A DNA stretch of 14,095 bases from positions 1 to 14,095 of the forward strand of contig CAZJWO010000096.1 in assembly GCA_964549735.1 (NCBI GenBank), in the 5' to 3' direction. The DNA is from Glo-17 sp964549735 (GTDB taxonomy: Bacteria; Krumholzibacteriota; Krumholzibacteriia; LZORAL124-64-63). The notes beneath the pieces were generated by a model, which saw only the letters and a program-made list of their open reading frames with translations, made no database searches and had not been told where the DNA came from. The position numbers and the translations under genes are program-made. Positions 7,037 through 14,095 of this stretch are shown here, piece after piece; position 1 is the first letter of the stretch, and each line of letters begins with the position of its first letter.

Positions 7037-7908
7037 TGGCGCGCGCCGTGCTCGCGATCGGCGATGCGTATGGTCGCGCGCCTCGTACCGGCGATCTGTC
7101 GGTCGGTCTGTTCCTGGCGGCGCTCGGTCTGGCGGCCGCTCTCGGGGCGGGGATCATCGCGCCGGGAGATCCGACGGCGCTCGGAGCGCCGGGCACGTCG
7201 CTGCAGCCGCCGAGCTTCGCGCATCCGCTCGGCACCGATCTGCTCGGTCGCGACGTGCTGGGCCGGCTGCTGCACGGCGGGCGCATCTCGCTGCTCGTCG
7301 GCTGGTCGACCATGCTGCTGGCCACCGTGCTGGGCACGCTGGTCGGCCTGGCGGCTGGGCTCGGGCCGCGCCGGCTGCAGCGCGCGCTGGTCGGCCTCGT
7401 CGATCTGTTCCTCGCCTTCCCGACGATCTACCTCGTGCTGCTGCTGGTCGCGGTCTCGCGCCCGTCGCTCTGGCTGCTCATCGCGGTCCTGACGATTTCG
7501 AGCTGGATGGACGTCGCGCGCCTGGTCCGCGTCGAGGCGCTGGCGCTGCGCGATCGCGAGTTCGTCGCCGCGGCGCGCGGGTTGGGGCTCGCGGCCTGGC
7601 GCGTCGCCTGGCGGCACGTCCTGCCGAATCTGCTGCCGACCGTCCTGGTCGCCGGCGCCCTGCGCGTCGGTCAAGCGATCCTCGTCGAGTCGTTCCTCAG
7701 CTTCCTCGGCCTCGGCCCGCAGGAGCCGTTCGTGACCTGGGGCGCGATGATCGCCCAGGGGCGCGCCCACTTGCTGGATGGCTGGTGGCTGACGGCGTTC
7801 CCGGGTCTGGCGATCGCCGGCACGGTGCTCGCGTACAACCTCCTGGCCGATGGCTTGCGCGCGCGGATGCTGCCGGGCGCCGCCGCGACGGAGGTGGAGC
7901 GTGGCTGA
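7036..7908 (+). CDS. peptide/nickel-type ABC transporter permease (DppC/OppC family)
   Basis: A 290-residue inner-membrane permease, partner of the preceding one. After a short cytoplasmic lead and a first helix (about 22-42) comes the hallmark HPLGTDLLGRDVL (63-75) with GGRISLLVG (81-89). More helices follow near 90-110, 118-140, 145-160, 200-222 and 252-272. The EAA loop is at about 174-201 (EFVAAARGLG...LPNLLP), and SFLGLG (222-227) is also typical. The start ATG 7036 sits just after GGAGGAGGT (7021-7029) and overlaps the upstream stop by one base. Its 3' end overlaps the ATPase gene by 8 bases, so all three genes should be made together. The length is within the family range and there are no disrupted motifs. 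Confidence 0.9.
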   Translation: MARAVLAIGDAYGRAPRTGDLSVGLFLAALGLAAALGAGIIAPGDPTALGAPGTSLQPPSFAHPLGTDLLGRDVLGRLLHGGRISLLVGWSTMLLATVLGTLVGLAAGLGPRRLQRALVGLVDLFLAFPTIYLVLLLVAVSRPSLWLLIAVLTISSWMDVARLVRVEALALRDREFVAAARGLGLAAWRVAWRHVLPNLLPTVLVAGALRVGQAILVESFLSFLGLGPQEPFVTWGAMIAQGRAHLLDGWWLTAFPGLAIAGTVLAYNLLADGLRARMLPGAAATEVERG

Positions 7909-9580
7909 CGGCGGCTTGCTCGCGGTGCGCGGATTGACCGTCCGCTATGCGGGTGCGCCGGGACCGGTATTCGCCGATCTCGATCTGGATCTGGCCGCCG
8001 GCGAATGCCTGGCGGTCGTCGGTCCCTCGGGTTGCGGCAAGAGCACGCTGTGCCGGGCGCTGCTGGACCTGCTGCCGGCCGGTGCGCGGCTGGCGGGCAG
8101 CATTCGCTGGCAGGGCGTCGAATTGACCGCCGATCGCGCGCATTGGCATCGGCAACGGGGCGCCGGTGTCGGCCTCTTGCTGCAGGATCATCGCTTCGCG
8201 CTCGATCCGGTGCGGCGCGTCGGCGATCAGATCGCCGAGGTGGCGCGCCGCCGCCGGCCGCAGCTGTCCCGCGACGCCGCGCGCGAAGCGGTGCGCGCAC
8301 TGCTCGCCGAGGTCCGTCTGCCCGAGCCGGAGCAGCTCGCGCGCCGCTTTCCGCACCAGCTGAGCGGCGGCCAGCGGCAGCGAGCCTGCCTCGCCGCCGC
8401 GCTCGCCGCCTCGCCGCGGCTGCTGCTGGCCGACGAGCCGACGACCGCGCTCGATCTCATCGTGCAGCGCGACATCATCGCCCTCATGCGCGACCTGGTG
8501 GCCAGTCGCGGACTCGGCCTGCTGCTGGTCACGCACGACCGGGACCTCGTGCCGGCCATCGCCTCGCGGACGCTCGTCTGGCCGCAGACGGAAGCGCCTC
8601 CCGTCGCGGCGCCGCCGCCGCGACCGTGGCGAGCCGTGCCGGATCCCTGCGTGCGCGTGCGGGGGTTGAGCGTGGCCGTGGCCGCCGCCGGTGGCGGTCG
8701 TCGCGCCGTGGTCCAGGACGTCGATCTCGATCTGGCCCCGGGCTGGACGCTGGGCCTGGTCGGCGAGTCGGGCGCCGGCAAGACGACGTTGGCCCGCGCG
8801 CTCGCCGGCTGGCTGCCGTCGTGCGCGGGCAGCATCGGCTGGGCCGGCGCCGGGGCGATGGCGCCGCGCGCCCGCCTGCGCGCCGTGCAGATGGTGAGCC
8901 AGGATCCGACCGCGGCGCTCGATCCGCGCCAGCGCGTCGTGGACGCGGTGATCGAGGCGGCGCGGGCGTCGGGCGATGCGCCCGACGTCGCGTCCGCGCG
9001 GGCGCGGGCGCTCCTGCGCGAGGTCGATCTGGATCCCGCGCTGCTGCGGCGCCGGCCGGACGCTTTGTCCGGCGGCCAGCGGCAGCGCGTGCAGGTCGCG
9101 CGGGCTCTTGCAGCCCGGCCGCGCGTGCTGGTCGCCGATGAGCCGGCCAGCTCGCTCGATCCCGCGCGCCGCCGCCGCCTGCTGGAACTGCTGCGGCGGC
9201 TGCAGGAGCAGCATGGCCTGGCCCTCCTGCTGATCTCGCACGATCTGGCGTGGTTGCAGGATTGGTGCGATCAAGTCGCGGTGCTGCATGCCGGCCGCAT
9301 CGTGGAGGTCTATCGACCGGCAGGCGCGGATCAGCCTCGGCATCCGTTGACGCGCGATCTGGCCGCCGCAGCTTACCGCGCCTCGCCGCCCGGATCGGCG
9401 GCGCCGGCGTCACCAGCGCCGCTCGCGCCGCCGGCGGGCGCTGACCCCTCGCGCGGATGTCCCTACGCGTCGCGGTGCCGCCTGGTGGAGGCGGCGTGCC
9501 GATCCGCTCTGCCCGACCTCCGCGATCGCGGCGATGGACATCGCCTGCGTTGCCCGCCGGCCGATCGCCAAGCCAGATAG
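7901..9580 (+). CDS. fused double ATPase of the peptide/nickel-type ABC transporter (DppD-DppF in one chain)
   Basis: A 559-residue cytoplasmic protein with two complete nucleotide-binding domains, powering the two permeases upstream. Domain 1: Walker A GPSGCGKST (41-49), signature LSGGQ (154-158), Walker B with catalytic E179, and H212. Domain 2: Walker A GESGAGKTT (288-296), signature LSGGQ (389-393), Walker B with E414, and H447. A Pro/Ala linker (about 231-247) joins them. The C-terminal 85 residues are an oligo_HPY-type tail with cysteines C520, C526, C533 and C551, a cluster type reported from memory to bind iron-sulfur in a mycobacterial OppD. The first domain lacks its own tail. GTG 7901 follows GGAGGT (7890-7895) and overlaps the permease gene. 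Related fusions exist (for example GsiA or YejF-type). No binding-protein gene follows. Confidence 0.92.
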   Translation: MADGGLLAVRGLTVRYAGAPGPVFADLDLDLAAGECLAVVGPSGCGKSTLCRALLDLLPAGARLAGSIRWQGVELTADRAHWHRQRGAGVGLLLQDHRFALDPVRRVGDQIAEVARRRRPQLSRDAAREAVRALLAEVRLPEPEQLARRFPHQLSGGQRQRACLAAALAASPRLLLADEPTTALDLIVQRDIIALMRDLVASRGLGLLLVTHDRDLVPAIASRTLVWPQTEAPPVAAPPPRPWRAVPDPCVRVRGLSVAVAAAGGGRRAVVQDVDLDLAPGWTLGLVGESGAGKTTLARALAGWLPSCAGSIGWAGAGAMAPRARLRAVQMVSQDPTAALDPRQRVVDAVIEAARASGDAPDVASARARALLREVDLDPALLRRRPDALSGGQRQRVQVARALAARPRVLVADEPASSLDPARRRRLLELLRRLQEQHGLALLLISHDLAWLQDWCDQVAVLHAGRIVEVYRPAGADQPRHPLTRDLAAAAYRASPPGSAAPASPAPLAPPAGADPSRGCPYASRCRLVEAACRSALPDLRDRGDGHRLRCPPADRQAR

Positions 9581-9587
9581 CAATTTA

Positions 9588-9616
9588 TTGACACGCCCGG
9601 ACGCGGTCTCTACATT
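9588..9616 (+). promoter_or_regulatory. sigma-70-type promoter of the TonB-dependent receptor gene
   Basis: A perfect TTGACA (9588-9593) and TACATT (9611-9616) are 17 bases apart in a locally AT-rich patch, starting 8 bases after the ATPase stop. The predicted start is near 9623, which leaves a leader of about 185 nt. The receptor can therefore be expressed apart from the importer. Confidence 0.65.
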
Positions 9617-9622
9617 TACCCA

Positions 9623-9648
9623 ACGATTGCCGCGCGAACGCGAATCGT
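9623..9648 (+). promoter_or_regulatory. hairpin/dyad at the predicted 5' end of the receptor mRNA
   Basis: ACGATT (9623-9628) pairs with AATCGT (9643-9648), and CGCG (9631-9634) with CGCG (9639-9642), around the loop CGAA with a 2-nt bulge GC at 9629-9630. It begins at the predicted first transcribed base. It may be a stabilising 5' stem-loop or an operator just downstream of the promoter. Confidence 0.5.
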
Positions 9649-9793
9649 GCGTTATTTGGCCGTTGCGCAAGGGTTTCCGGAGGGTTCGTGCTGCGACTGG
9701 TCCACATGAATCGGGTCTCACCGGTGCCTCTATCGCGACGATCTGGAAGCGGATCCTGCCGGAACGAGGAGACCGCCGGATCGGTTCCCTTGG

Positions 9794-9800
9794 AAAGGAG
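9794..9800 (+). promoter_or_regulatory. ribosome binding site choosing ATG 9808
   Basis: AAAGGAG lies 7 bases before ATG 9808 and decides the receptor start over the in-frame GTG 9688 and ATG 9708. Confidence 0.8.
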
Positions 9801-9807
9801 CTCATCT

Positions 9808-12800
9808 ATGCTCCGGCGTCCCCGTCGCCAGCGGATCGCCCTGGTCACCGGCCTGCTGGCCGCAGCGTTGTTGCTCGGCGCCGGCCAGGTTTCGGCTCAG
9901 GCTCAGCAGGGAATGATCAAGGGCCTCGTCAAGGATGGCGAGTCCGGCGATCTGCTCGATTACGCCAACGTCATCATCAAGGGGACGTCGCGCGGCACCA
10001 TGACCCTCGGCGGCGGCGCGTTCTATTTCCGCGGCCTGGCGCCGGGCACCTACACCATCCAGGTGCTCTACCTCGGCTACGAGCCGGCCGAGCAGACGGT
10101 TGTCCTGCAGGCCGGCCAGACGGTCGATCTCTCGTTCATCCTGAAGGTCACGATCGTCGAGACGCTGCCGGCCTTCGACGTCGACGCGGCCCGTTACATG
10201 GTCGAGGTCAAGAGCGCGGTCACGACGCGCGACATCGGCAGCGAGAAGTTCGAACGGTATGCCATCGACTCGATCGACGACGCGCTCGCCCGCGAGGCCG
10301 GCATCATCGTGCGCGCCGGCCAGCTCTATGTCCGCGGCGGCCGGTCCGGCGAGGTCCAGACGCAGATCGACGGCGTCTCGATGGACAATCCGATCGGCGG
10401 CCAGACCCTGCAGGTGTCGACCCTCGCCGTCGAGAGCATCCAGGCCGTGACCGGCGGTCTGGACGCCGAATACGGCAACGCCCTCTCCGGCGTCATCAAC
10501 ATCACCACCAAGACGGGTTCCCGCGAGCGGTTCGAAGGCGGCTTGAAGTTCCTGACGGACGATTTCGGCCGCCGCGACCGGACGTTCACCGATTTCGACC
10601 GCTTCGAGTACGGCTTCGGCGGACCGTCGCCGGTCAAGAACCTGACGTACTACATCTCCGGCGACCTGAACTGGGCCGACGGCGAGAACTACTCGGTCGC
10701 CAATCGGCCCGAGTTCGATCTGAACGTGGGCGACACCAACCTGCTCTCGTTCCGGCGGCGGCAGAACAACACGGTGCGCGGCTCGGCCAAGCTGGCCTAT
10801 TTCTTCGATGACGTCGGCACCAAGGAGCTGACGGCCGAGTACACCTATTCCGGCAGCTGGAGCCAGATCTACGCGCCGAACTGGAGCGTGGAGGGCTATG
10901 CCAAGCGGCTCATCTACATGCCGCAGATCCTGCCGGTCGGCGCGGGCGAGAACTCGGACGCGTACCTGTATGTCGGCCGCGCGATCCCGGTCTTCTACGG
11001 CCCCTGGTACGACGACATGCTGCGGCTCGCCCGCCCCGCCATCGTCCTGGAGACCCGCAACAACTCCTATGTGCGCCAGACGATGCCCGTGATCGAGGTG
11101 CGGTCAGCCGCCGACAACCGCATGTACCTGGTCGTCGCGCAGCCGATGTTCGACGGGTTCCGCTACCCGTATTCGTCGTTCTCCACCGTCGCGGAGGACT
11201 CCTCGTTCGCAGCGTTCAACGCCGCGGACAACGCCCTGCAGACGTCGGTCTTCAGCCAGAGCACCCGCCTCGTGTGGAAGCACCGCCTCGATGGTGCGAC
11301 GTTCTACACCGTGGCGCTCGCGCAGGTCGCCTTCGATACGCGCCGCGACGTGCTCGGCAAGGACCCGTACATGTACAACCACGGCGGCATCGGATCGCCC
11401 AACGTGTTCACCGGCCAAGCCAACATCTACCAGACGAGCTCGGATTACTACACCGATCAGTTGAACCCCCTGTTCGTGACGACGAGCGATTTCCCGTACT
11501 GGGTCGAGCAGTTCAGCCGCACCTACTCGTTGCGCTTCGACCTGACCAGCGCGCGCTGGGAAGGCCATCTGGTCAAGACTGGCCTGCTCTTCATCTACAA
11601 CGACCTCGAGGAGCTGGAGATCTCGTCTCCCGCCCGCCAGACGCAGAACCGCTTCACCGGCGAGCAGCGCCTCGGCAGCAGCCGCAACGAGTTCCAGACC
11701 TTCAACCCCGAGGTCTCGTGGTGGCTGCAGGACCGCTGGGAATACGAGGGCATGGTCATGAACTTCGGCCTGCGCTGGGACATGTTCTCGCCCGGCACCG
11801 CCGCCGAGATCCTGCTGCGCAGCGACGACGTCGACCGCAACGTCATCAAGTACAAGACGAAGTTCTCGCCGCGGCTCGGGTTCGCGTTCCCGATCACCGA
11901 GCGCGACGGGTTCAGCTTCCACTACGGGCGGTTCGTGCAGTTCCCCGACCGGGCGAACCTCTTCGCGAGCCAGGAACCCGTCGGCAACCTGGGCCTGCTC
12001 GGCAATCCGAACCTCAACGCCGAGAACCAGATCACCTACCAGGCGGCGCTGGTGCACCAGTTCACCGATTATCTGGCCGGGACGTTCGCGGTCTACTCCA
12101 GGGATATCTACAACCTCATCGCGGCCACCCAGGTCACCGACCCCTCGACGGGCAACGTGCTCGGCCGCTACATCAACCGCGCCTACGCCTCGGCGCGCGG
12201 CGCCGAGTTCTCGCTCGAGAAGCGGCTGAGCAGCAACTGGAGCTTCGACGCGGCCTACACCTTCGCCTACGCCGACGGCGTCGCGAGCGACACCGCGTTC
12301 GGCGCCAGTCCGGAAGGCCTGCAGTACCTGCCGACGCAGGAGCTGCCGCTGAACTGGGATCAGCGCCATACCGTGAGCTTCGGCATCTACCTCGACCAGC
12401 CGGGCGTCTGGAGCGGCAGCGTCGACATGCAATACGGCTCGGGCTTCCCCTGGACGCCGTTCAACCGCTTCGAGCGGCGCCAGGATCCGCTGCTCGAAAA
12501 CAGCCAGCGGCTGCCGGCGACCCTCGATGTCAACGTCCAGTTCCAGCGCCACATCAACGTCTACGGCCAGCGCCTGACCCTCTATCTGCAGGGCTTCAAC
12601 CTGCTCAACGAGGACCAGGTGCTGTTCGTGCAGCCAGGCGTCAACCCCGGCATGATCAACGCGGCCAACGCCGGCAACGCCTATCTGGTAGAGACCGGCA
12701 AGTTCGGCGGCGCGTTCCTGCAGGACCAGGACGGCGATACCTTCGATGAGTTCATCGAGATTCGGGACCCGCGAGCCTTCGCTCCGCATCGCTTGTTCCG

Positions 12801-12825
12801 CATCGGACTCGGCTGGCGCTTCTAG
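9808..12825 (+). CDS. TonB-dependent receptor with N-terminal carboxypeptidase-like regulatory domain
   Basis: A 1005-residue outer-membrane active transporter. A signal peptide (basic start, hydrophobic run about 10-25) probably ends at VSAQA near residue 32. Residues about 35-112 form a carboxypeptidase-regulatory-like beta domain, with IKGLVKD, ANVIIKGT, GAFYFRGLAPGTY and LYLGYEPA as its core. KVTIVETLPAFDV (113-125) could hold the TonB-contact stretch, but this is uncertain. The plug domain (about 150-238) includes LYVRGGRSGEVQ, IDGVSMDNP and AEYGNALSGVINITTKTG. The remainder is a long beta-barrel rich in Tyr, Asn and Trp, ending GLGWRF with the terminal Phe needed for barrel assembly. 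Energy would come from TonB-ExbBD, which is not in the window. It lies just downstream of an ABC importer, which is compatible with two-step uptake of one substrate. The substrate is not evident. Confidence 0.92.
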   Translation: MLRRPRRQRIALVTGLLAAALLLGAGQVSAQAQQGMIKGLVKDGESGDLLDYANVIIKGTSRGTMTLGGGAFYFRGLAPGTYTIQVLYLGYEPAEQTVVLQAGQTVDLSFILKVTIVETLPAFDVDAARYMVEVKSAVTTRDIGSEKFERYAIDSIDDALAREAGIIVRAGQLYVRGGRSGEVQTQIDGVSMDNPIGGQTLQVSTLAVESIQAVTGGLDAEYGNALSGVINITTKTGSRERFEGGLKFLTDDFGRRDRTFTDFDRFEYGFGGPSPVKNLTYYISGDLNWADGENYSVANRPEFDLNVGDTNLLSFRRRQNNTVRGSAKLAYFFDDVGTKELTAEYTYSGSWSQIYAPNWSVEGYAKRLIYMPQILPVGAGENSDAYLYVGRAIPVFYGPWYDDMLRLARPAIVLETRNNSYVRQTMPVIEVRSAADNRMYLVVAQPMFDGFRYPYSSFSTVAEDSSFAAFNAADNALQTSVFSQSTRLVWKHRLDGATFYTVALAQVAFDTRRDVLGKDPYMYNHGGIGSPNVFTGQANIYQTSSDYYTDQLNPLFVTTSDFPYWVEQFSRTYSLRFDLTSARWEGHLVKTGLLFIYNDLEELEISSPARQTQNRFTGEQRLGSSRNEFQTFNPEVSWWLQDRWEYEGMVMNFGLRWDMFSPGTAAEILLRSDDVDRNVIKYKTKFSPRLGFAFPITERDGFSFHYGRFVQFPDRANLFASQEPVGNLGLLGNPNLNAENQITYQAALVHQFTDYLAGTFAVYSRDIYNLIAATQVTDPSTGNVLGRYINRAYASARGAEFSLEKRLSSNWSFDAAYTFAYADGVASDTAFGASPEGLQYLPTQELPLNWDQRHTVSFGIYLDQPGVWSGSVDMQYGSGFPWTPFNRFERRQDPLLENSQRLPATLDVNVQFQRHINVYGQRLTLYLQGFNLLNEDQVLFVQPGVNPGMINAANAGNAYLVETGKFGGAFLQDQDGDTFDEFIEIRDPRAFAPHRLFRIGLGWRF

Positions 12826-12832
12826 GCGCCGA

Positions 12833-12852
12833 GGCGCCGCGCGGCCGGCGCC
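12833..12852 (+). promoter_or_regulatory. GC-only stem-loop between receptor and next gene
   Basis: GGCGCCG (12833-12839) pairs perfectly with CGGCGCC (12846-12852) around a 6-nt loop, 7 bases after the receptor stop and just before the next ribosome site. There is no T run, so it is not a standard terminator. It could protect the upstream mRNA end or damp read-through. Confidence 0.35.
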
Positions 12853-12870
12853 GGGTGGAAAGGGAAGACG

Positions 12871-14095
12871 ATGATCAGGATCCTCCGGACAGCTGCCATG
12901 CTCCGCCGCGCTCGTCTGCCTTTGCTGGCCGCGTGCGTATCGGTCTTTCTGGGCGCGTCGCCGGCCGCCGGTTGGGTCGAACTGCCCTACGATTTCGAGG
13001 AGCGCATCACGGGCAATCCGATACCGGTCGTCGACGGCTCGTACTTCATGAGTGCCGGCAACCTGCACATCAACATCACGAACATCGGCATCATCGGTTC
13101 GCTATACTCGTCGCGCTTGCGCATGTCGGACGCGCCGTCGGCCCAGTGGCCGGCGGGCAGCGGCAACGAGTACCTCTGGGCCGCGGGCCTCTGGGTCGGC
13201 GGTGTCCTTTTGGGCGAGCGCCTCGTTTCGACCGGCGTCTTCGACTTCGGCGAGATCCGAGCCCAGCCCAATCCCGAAGACACGATCTACGAGGCGATCG
13301 GAGCGCGGCTCGTCCGGCCGGCCGGCAACACCATCGCCAGCGGCCGGCGCTTCCCGGAGCCCAATCCGAACGACGACGATGACGCCGACGAGTTCGGCAA
13401 TCCCCGCATCGACGAGGAAACGCTCAACGGGTACGACGACGACGGCGACGGCTTGATCGACGAGGATTTCGCGCAGATCGGCAACCAGATGATGGTTACG
13501 ACCATGTACGACAACACGCGATTCTCGATCGAGAACAACCCGGACCACACGCCGCTGAACCTCAAGATCGTGCAGAGCTCCTACGCCTGGGAGAACCAGC
13601 AGGTGCGGGACTTCGTCGGCTTCGACTACACGATCACGAACATCGGCGTGACGGACATCACGAACATCTACATCGGCATGTTCGCCGACTGCGACATCGG
13701 CCCGCGGGAGGTCTCCGGCGCCAGCGATGACATGGCCGGCTCCTTCTCCGGCGCCGTCCGGGCCTCGGACGGCAGCTGGGTGCCGGTCGAGGTGGGCTAC
13801 ATGTGGGACGCCGCCGAGGAGCAGCGGCTGGATGGCTACTTCGGCGTCGCCTTCCTCGGCCATGACACCGATCCCACCGGGCGTCGCGCGCCGCGGACGG
13901 TGAGCCTGCGCGCGTTCCGGCACTTCAGCGGCCAGGCGCCGTACGACCAGGGCGGCGATCCGGTCAACGACGAACAGCGCTACGAGGTCCTCAGCACGCC
14001 CAAGCGGGATTCCAACGTGCAGTCGGGCAAGGAAGAGGACTACCGGTTCCTGGTGTCGGCCGGGCCTTTCGAGCGGCTCCAGCCGGACGAAGACC
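12871..14095 (+). CDS. secreted protein with Asp-rich metal-loop segment, 3' end outside the window
   Basis: An open frame of 408 codons that runs off the window end without a stop. The start ATG 12871 follows GGAAAGGGAAG (12857-12867). Residues 1 to about 33 form a signal peptide (LPLLAACVSVFLGASPAAG). The mature part has no recognised enzyme motif. Residues 165-200 are strongly acidic, and YDDDGDGLIDED (188-199) matches the DxDxDG loop of EF-hand, dockerin and thrombospondin type-3 repeats, so calcium binding is likely. Beta-type segments HINITNIG (66-73) and YTITNIG (253-259) look like surface-protein sandwich strands. It lies 45 bp after the receptor gene, so it may be a surface partner of that receptor or simply a co-transcribed exported protein. 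I do not recognise the family by name. A C-terminal sorting domain, if any, lies beyond the window. Confidence 0.75.
   Translation, partial: MIRILRTAAMLRRARLPLLAACVSVFLGASPAAGWVELPYDFEERITGNPIPVVDGSYFMSAGNLHINITNIGIIGSLYSSRLRMSDAPSAQWPAGSGNEYLWAAGLWVGGVLLGERLVSTGVFDFGEIRAQPNPEDTIYEAIGARLVRPAGNTIASGRRFPEPNPNDDDDADEFGNPRIDEETLNGYDDDGDGLIDEDFAQIGNQMMVTTMYDNTRFSIENNPDHTPLNLKIVQSSYAWENQQVRDFVGFDYTITNIGVTDITNIYIGMFADCDIGPREVSGASDDMAGSFSGAVRASDGSWVPVEVGYMWDAAEEQRLDGYFGVAFLGHDTDPTGRRAPRTVSLRAFRHFSGQAPYDQGGDPVNDEQRYEVLSTPKRDSNVQSGKEEDYRFLVSAGPFERLQPDED

Noticed and set aside
7850..7900. Earlier start of the fused ATPase
   Set aside because: The extra 17 residues are Arg/Pro-rich shadow of the permease frame. 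GTG 7901 with GGAGGT upstream matches the usual ATPase beginning.
9688..9807. In-frame extension of the receptor from GTG 9688 or ATG 9708
   Set aside because: It would push the signal peptide 33 or more residues inside, and ATG 9808 has an excellent ribosome site at 7-base spacing.
9617..9807. Cobalamin or other known riboswitch in the receptor leader
   Set aside because: No B12 box or other consensus core was found; only generic hairpins are visible.
11104..13068. A 654-codon minus-strand open frame opposite the receptor gene
   Set aside because: It crosses the end of the receptor gene into the next one, has no recognisable domain, and the plus strand carries a complete TonB receptor there.

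Overview
The window is a GC-rich, tightly packed bacterial segment. It carries a TonB-dependent receptor, two beta-barrel proteins ending in phenylalanine and a lipoprotein, so the organism is Gram-negative (diderm). The split glycine decarboxylase (GcvPA/GcvPB), the receptor with an N-terminal carboxypeptidase-like regulatory domain, the DUF5723-type barrel and the secreted protein with an Asp-rich calcium-type loop together suggest a high-GC lineage near the FCB superphylum (Krumholzibacteriota, Eisenbacteria or Gemmatimonadota-like). This placement is inference from gene style, not a phylogenetic result.

Layout. (1) 1-2369, plus strand: the last codons of gcvPA, then gcvPB and a cofactor transferase of the lipoate ligase/LipM family. 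The genes overlap or nearly touch, so they form one operon in which the transferase probably supplies the lipoyl group for the glycine cleavage H-protein. (2) 2381-5754, minus strand: a two-gene operon in which a repeat-built lipoprotein (upstream) is followed by a DUF5723/PorV-like outer-membrane barrel. It converges on the lipoylation gene with only 11 bases between the stop codons. (3) 5755-6049: a divergent control region. It has a good sigma-70-type promoter for the plus strand and two back-to-back dyad symmetries, one ending on the -35 box and the other filling much of the -35/-10 spacer. (4) 6050-9580, plus strand: a peptide/nickel-type (Dpp/Opp) ABC importer with two overlapping permease genes and one gene that fuses both ATPases. 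No substrate-binding protein is present. (5) 9581-12825: a TonB-dependent receptor with its own promoter (TTGACA, 17 bp, TACATT) and a predicted leader of about 185 nt that begins with a hairpin. (6) 12871-14095: the first 408 codons of a secreted protein with an Asp-rich metal-loop segment. It runs off the window.

A possible functional reading of regions 4-6 is trans-envelope uptake. The secreted protein and the receptor would act at the surface and the ABC importer at the inner membrane, but no substrate can be read from the sequence. The most distinctive observations are the paired operators at 5949-5985, the roughly 134-residue tandem modules in the lipoprotein, the fused ATPase without a binding protein, and the structured leader of the receptor gene. 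No RNA genes, CRISPR arrays, insertion sequences or attachment sites were seen.
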